DNA of 24,034 nt from Aureococcus anophagefferens (lineage: Eukaryota > Sar > Pelagophyceae > Pelagomonadales > Pelagomonadaceae), in the NCBI RefSeq assembly GCF_000186865.1, contig NW_008705567.1, positions 81,946-105,979 on the forward strand. Direction: 5' to 3'. This document shows positions 20,207 to 24,034 of the stretch, in pieces. Within the stretch, counting starts at the first letter, position 1. Every line of letters begins with the position of its first letter. The notes beneath the pieces were generated by a model that did no database searches, was not told where the DNA came from, and worked only from the letters and a program-made list of their open reading frames with translations. The position numbers and the translations under genes are program-made.

Positions 20207-20224
20207 CTCGTACTCGAGTACGAG
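20207..20224. repeat. 18-bp perfect palindrome
   Basis: CTCGTACTCGAGTACGAG is its own reverse complement. It lies 88 bp before the transposon ORF1 start, in a stretch that also repeats CCAGGATAT at 20151 and 20165. Confidence 0.9.
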
Positions 20225-20311
20225 TATCGTCTGTCGCTGACATCCTCTTCTATTATTGTGCGCCTGAGCGCACCCCAGGAAAATCTTCTTTTGAGGGGAG
20301 TGAGGGGATAA

Positions 20312-22175
20312 ATGTCAGGGAATCAGGCGGCGGGCGCACCGCCGGCAGGAGTGTCTAATGCTTTAGCGACGGGCACAACTGCGGGCGCGGCGAGCCCGGC
20401 CGCGGCGCCCGGCGCAACAACTGGGGGGGGAGACGGATCCCCCGGGGGAGGCCGCCGCCCCGGCGTCCCCGGCAGCGACCGCGGCGCAGCCAAGGATGCG
20501 GATAGCGGCGTCGCCGGGCATGGGCGAGGGAACTGACGTGCGGATTAAGCTGACGGATGAGGTGTTTGGCGTGGGGGTCGTCACCGGGCAGCGCAACTTT
20601 GATGGGACCTACCCGGTGGCAGGTCAGCTTGATGATGGACAACGCGGCCCAGTGGCAAATTTGTTCCATCACAAGGAAATTTTCACGGTGCCCGAGTTTG
20701 AGCGGAATTATGCTGATCGGCGAGGTCATCTACCGGGCAGTGCGCCCGAGATGCCGCGGATAGCGGCACGGGACGCCCCGGCGGCCCGGGCGCCTGCGCG
20801 GTACGCCATCGAAACGGTGCCTCCGGGTTTCGGGTTGATGGGCGGGGCAAACCCTTTGTCAGGGGAGTCCGCGCAGCGGGGCGGCACGTCAGAACTGCGC
20901 GTTTTCATGCCGGGGTGGTTTCCAGAATGTTGCTTCTTGTGGGTTCGCGCCCAGTGCGGCTCTTTCTAGGGGCTGAAGATGCTGCTGGCGCTGCGAGCCA
21001 CATGCTGGGCGAACCAGTTTGATTTGGCCAGTGTCATGTGGGATCCGTGACTAAACCCGTGGGCATACATAGCACCGGAGGAGGACTACCCGCCGGACGT
21101 TTTCTAGCCATGGAGGGATATTCCGGAGAGCGCGCGGAAATCGTGGGCAGCCCGGCCCTCGGGCTTCCGGTGCAGGTGGCATCGCGAGTTCGGATACAAT
21201 CCGTACCGGGTGTTGTCCTACCGTACCCGGTACTGGCACGGAGATGCCGGGGGGCGCGAGGCGTGGTACGCGATCAGGAGCTGGCATGCTCAGAGAGGCA
21301 GGCTGTTTTCAGAATAGACGGCGCGCCCGGCGAGGCTTATCCCCCGGCGCCCGTTCGTCCCCGGCTCACCGGGGGACGCATGGCCCAGGTGTTTAATCGA
21401 GGAGCTGATCCAGCATCTCGGCGGGTCGCACCAGGGACAGCGCATGCTTTTGGCAGTGCGCCTGTCCTGTTCTGGGAATTGTTTTGATTTAGGCAGGCTC
21501 ATGTGGTCGCTCAAGTATAACGTGAGCGCCTACGTGGGCGGGCTGGATCGCTGGCCATCGATAGATTTCGGTTTCCGGACCAGATGGCATCGGGAGATGG
21601 GGATGCACTGGGTGGTCGCCGAAGGGCGCCGGGGCACGGTCTACAGGCGGCAGTGGGACCGCGACATCCTGGACCGGCACGAGGTCTCTGGGCGGGCACT
21701 CGCCACAGCGCAGTTGGAGGCGTCGTGATGGCACCGTGCCTGCAGGCTGCAGGGAGGCGCCTTGCAAGGCTGGTGAGGGGATCATCGGCGGGGCGTGCAA
21801 CCGGAGCTCGACAGCCTGTTCTGGAAGGACAGGTCTATTCGGTGCAGCGGTTCGGAGGCAGAGCAGACGTTGAAGGCCGTCGTTCAGTGGTGGCTGACCC
21901 GGGCGGAGCTCCCCGCTCCCAAGAAAGGGGAGGTCGCCTTGCCGCCGTGGCGGTAGCGGAAGCAGCAAGTGGGGTTGCATCCGGGGGCAAGGGACCCCGG
22001 GACGTGTACGTTGCTGCCGAGGTCGAGGCAGGAGACCGCTCGCGCTCTAAAGCTGAAGTCCGAGTTGGAGGAATTGGATTACATGTGCGCCAGATACTTC
22101 CAGGCGGCGGCGCGCGGCTGGATGGCGCGTCGGCGCCTCAGGGGCGGCGCCGCACCAGCGAGGTGGTGGTGGTAA
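20312..22175 (+). pseudogene. transposon ORF1 (gag-like position), stop-riddled
   Basis: Opens MSGNQAAGAPPAG at 20312. An 8-G run at 20423-20430 separates this frame from the one continuing from about 20431, consistent with a one-base homopolymer change. From there one frame stays protein-like to TAA at 22173-22175, interrupted by stops at 20967, 21048, 21105, 21315, 21726, 21774 and 21954 (all TAG or TGA). The start after a low-complexity Ala/Gly/Pro stretch (VRIKLTDEVFGVGVVTGQRN ... YPVAGQLDDG) resembles a small Tudor/SH3-like barrel. The middle is W/C/R-rich and internally duplicated: MLLALRATCWANQFDLASVM at 20979 and MLLAVRLSCSGNCFDLGRLM at 21444, each followed by a FRxRWHRE stretch. It ends with helical ELEELDYMCARYFQAAARGW. 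No reverse-transcriptase motif. It precedes the recombinase ORF on the same strand, so it is probably the element's first ORF, now decayed; unannotated introns cannot be excluded. Confidence 0.6.
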
Positions 22176-22439
22176 TCGTCATGTTTCGTTTTCCCGGGCT
22201 TTTGGCCATGACCTGCCCAGTCATGTTTTGAGTACCTGCCCGCGGCCCTGGTGGGCGGCGGGCCGGGGGCGGAGCCCCCAGCGCGCACCGCGCGTCTGGA
22301 GGTCCGGGCGCAAGCCGTTGGGTTGGATGTGGCAACGGTTTGGGTTTTCCATTGATGCATTTCTCTTGGGGCTTAGTCCACCCCTGTTTTTGAGTGATTT
22401 GAAACGGACACAATTTTCTTTCTGCCCCCCCTTTGTTTA

Positions 22440-24034
22440 ATGGCTTTCCGCCGGGGGCGAGAGACGCATCAATATTTTTCTACGTGGCCCGGGGCGATTT
22501 GGGTGTCCTTAGGTCCCGCGGTTTCGGTCGAGTTGGGTGGCAGGGACCCAAGGTGGGAGACGGGCATGCCACTTGTGGGGTCAATCCACGAGCAGCGGGA
22601 TGCGTCGCTGTTGGCCGAGATGGCAAGGGGCATGCCTCAGGTCCAGGGACTGGCAGCAGCAATATCCAGTAGGGCCAGGTGCTTGAGATCCGGAGCCACA
22701 ATCTCAGCGCGCGGTTCAATCCTAGAGGGCAAGGATAGCTGGCTGCAGTTCTGCGAGGAGCTCAAAGTGCATCCCATAAGGTTGCACGAGCCGACTACTC
22801 AGGATCTCATCGAGTTCGACACTATGCTGTACATCATGTTTCTGGCATGGAAGGTGCCGCGTATGGAGGCTGGGAAAGGGAGAGGCAAGGAGATCATTTC
22901 CGCAGATCTCTATTTGTCGCGGGTGAATGGGTGGGTACTTGATAGGTGCAAGCGGCCAGTGCAAATTGACCGAGTGTGGTACAATACACAACGGGAGGCC
23001 TACAAGGTCCAGAGGATCGCGGAGAAGGGCAGGCCTCCGCGACATGGGAAGCTAGCCTTTATTCCAGCTCATTTTGAATTGATCCTCAGGATCTCCGGGC
23101 TGGACTGGAACGAGCCTTGGCATCGCACGTGGTTAACAGCAGCTCAAGTAGCGTTCAATCTTGGCCTACGGGTCGGAGAGTATACCCAGCGGAGAGCAGA
23201 GGACTTCAATCCGAACACAGCCTTTAACATGGCTGACGTGGCCTGGTATAGGGCTAACGGCCAACCTTTTGACCCGGCAGAATTTGTAAGGCCAGGAGGC
23301 TGGTTGCGTGATAATGATTTCTGTTTGATCAACGCGATACCTACGAAAACGGATAGACTATTGCAGAAGTTCGCAGAAATGCAGTTCCCGCTTAAGAACT
23401 ACGCGGGAAGTCGCACGACGAACGCATGTCTGGGTTTAGCGATTCTGGAGCTTCAGCGCAGGGTGTTTAACCCCGAGGAGCGAGCGAAGAAACCACTCTT
23501 CGAGAATCCAAAGACAGGCAAAGCCATGACGTATAATGAGTTTGCAGGCTTCTTTAAGAAGGTCTTGGCAGCTGCATTGGGCAGCGACCTCGCAAAGAAG
23601 TTTGGAACCCATAGCTTTCGAATAGGCGGAGCGACTACGCTGAAAGCCCAAGGGGTCCGTGATGATGAGATCATGGCCTGGGGAAGGTGGAGCTCAGATT
23701 GTTACCGGAGATATATCAGGGTGATGCTTAGCAGCCTGATCGGACTTGGGGTCCATCTCAATCCGGTATCATCAAGCGATATACCAGTCGAACAGCTGGA
23801 TCAGCAGGGCGTGTTGCAGCGGACTGCCCTCACTTCGAGCCAGGCGTCATGTACGCCAGCTGCGGTGGCGCAGCTACCGCTCATGTCTAAAGGAGAGGCC
23901 CGGCGCGGAGCGCAGCTCTCGGGTGCGCTGGCTGCCTCCATCCTGACTTCAGGGACGGACTTTGATTTCGGAAGTTCCAATGAAGTCGAAGGGCGCTTCG
24001 AGCATTCGGATGACGAAGAGAGTCTGCCAGATGT
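22440..24034 (+). CDS. tyrosine recombinase of a DIRS/Ngaro- or Crypton-like element (3' end beyond window)
   Basis: First ATG (22440) after an in-frame TGA at 22395; open without a stop for 531 codons to the window end. Catalytic signature in order: first Arg in NLGLRVGEYT (near residue 242), HSFRIGGATTL with the H-x-x-R pair (near 390), GRWSSDCYRRYIR with the Trp and the nucleophile Tyr (near 413-424). The string HSFRIG.ATT..A is characteristic of recombinases of DIRS-like retrotransposons and some Cryptons. The N-terminal part (LHEPTTQDLIEFDTMLYIMF) is the core-binding helical region. The tail is Ser/Asp/Glu-rich (GRFEHSDDEESLPD). The enzyme would integrate the circular element DNA by strand exchange. 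It appears intact, unlike ORF1. No reverse transcriptase or RNase H lies upstream; in DIRS elements it could lie downstream, outside the window. Confidence 0.9.
   Translation, partial: MAFRRGRETHQYFSTWPGAIWVSLGPAVSVELGGRDPRWETGMPLVGSIHEQRDASLLAEMARGMPQVQGLAAAISSRARCLRSGATISARGSILEGKDSWLQFCEELKVHPIRLHEPTTQDLIEFDTMLYIMFLAWKVPRMEAGKGRGKEIISADLYLSRVNGWVLDRCKRPVQIDRVWYNTQREAYKVQRIAEKGRPPRHGKLAFIPAHFELILRISGLDWNEPWHRTWLTAAQVAFNLGLRVGEYTQRRAEDFNPNTAFNMADVAWYRANGQPFDPAEFVRPGGWLRDNDFCLINAIPTKTDRLLQKFAEMQFPLKNYAGSRTTNACLGLAILELQRRVFNPEERAKKPLFENPKTGKAMTYNEFAGFFKKVLAAALGSDLAKKFGTHSFRIGGATTLKAQGVRDDEIMAWGRWSSDCYRRYIRVMLSSLIGLGVHLNPVSSSDIPVEQLDQQGVLQRTALTSSQASCTPAAVAQLPLMSKGEARRGAQLSGALAASILTSGTDFDFGSSNEVEGRFEHSDDEESLPD

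Noticed and set aside
20967..21956. Alternative genetic code (TAG/TGA as sense codons) to explain the open frame of transposon ORF1
   Set aside because: MCM7 and the glyoxalase-like gene end in TAG and the V-ATPase gene ends in TGA, at the expected family lengths.
21584..22231. 215-aa plus-strand ORF in frame 2
   Set aside because: Gly/Ala/Arg/Val-rich shadow of GC-rich DNA; the other frame over the same DNA has aromatic residues, motifs and an internal repeat.

Overview
This window is nuclear DNA of a eukaryote, probably a unicellular alga or other protist. The evidence is genes typical of eukaryotes (an MCM7 replicative helicase, a V-ATPase subunit a), many short spliceosomal introns (mostly 42-75 bp) whose phases close exactly, and no bacterial operon layout. 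The standard genetic code applies: the recognised genes end variously in TAA, TAG and TGA. The exact lineage cannot be fixed from the sequence. The large ARM-repeat gene has a C-terminal half that reminds me of a family from ciliated protists, so a lineage that has or had flagella is possible.

Layout. 1-2117: a partial-looking PAS-domain gene (+), a dispersed ~100 bp repeat and a MITE-like element. 2118-4300: MCM7 (+). 5056-10921: one large ARM-repeat gene with an EF-hand-like end (-), about 17 exons. 10922-12911: gene-poor, with a 43-bp tandem repeat and poly-G. 12912-15964: V-ATPase subunit a (-), 7 exons plus a 50-N assembly gap. 16054-16893: repeats and one unrecognised ORF. 16935-18045: a glyoxalase II / YcbL-like metallo-hydrolase (-), 7 exons, two introns of GC-AG type. 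18135-18763: repeats and a 28-bp perfect palindrome. 18764-20080: an unrecognised 438-aa gene (-). 20312-24034: a GC-rich transposable element with a stop-riddled first ORF and an intact tyrosine-recombinase ORF that runs off the window.

The host genes are unrelated housekeeping functions (DNA replication, vacuolar acidification, thiol-ester detoxification) and do not form a pathway. The most interesting connections are non-coding. One ~150-bp repeat lies 67 bp upstream of the MCM7 start codon and about 89 bp upstream of the glyoxalase start codon, in the same orientation relative to each gene. A second repeat lies upstream of both the PAS gene and the V-ATPase gene. The transposon is the best candidate for something undescribed: its first ORF has a Tudor/SH3-like start and an internally duplicated W/C-rich domain, and it keeps a single frame across seven TAG/TGA stops.
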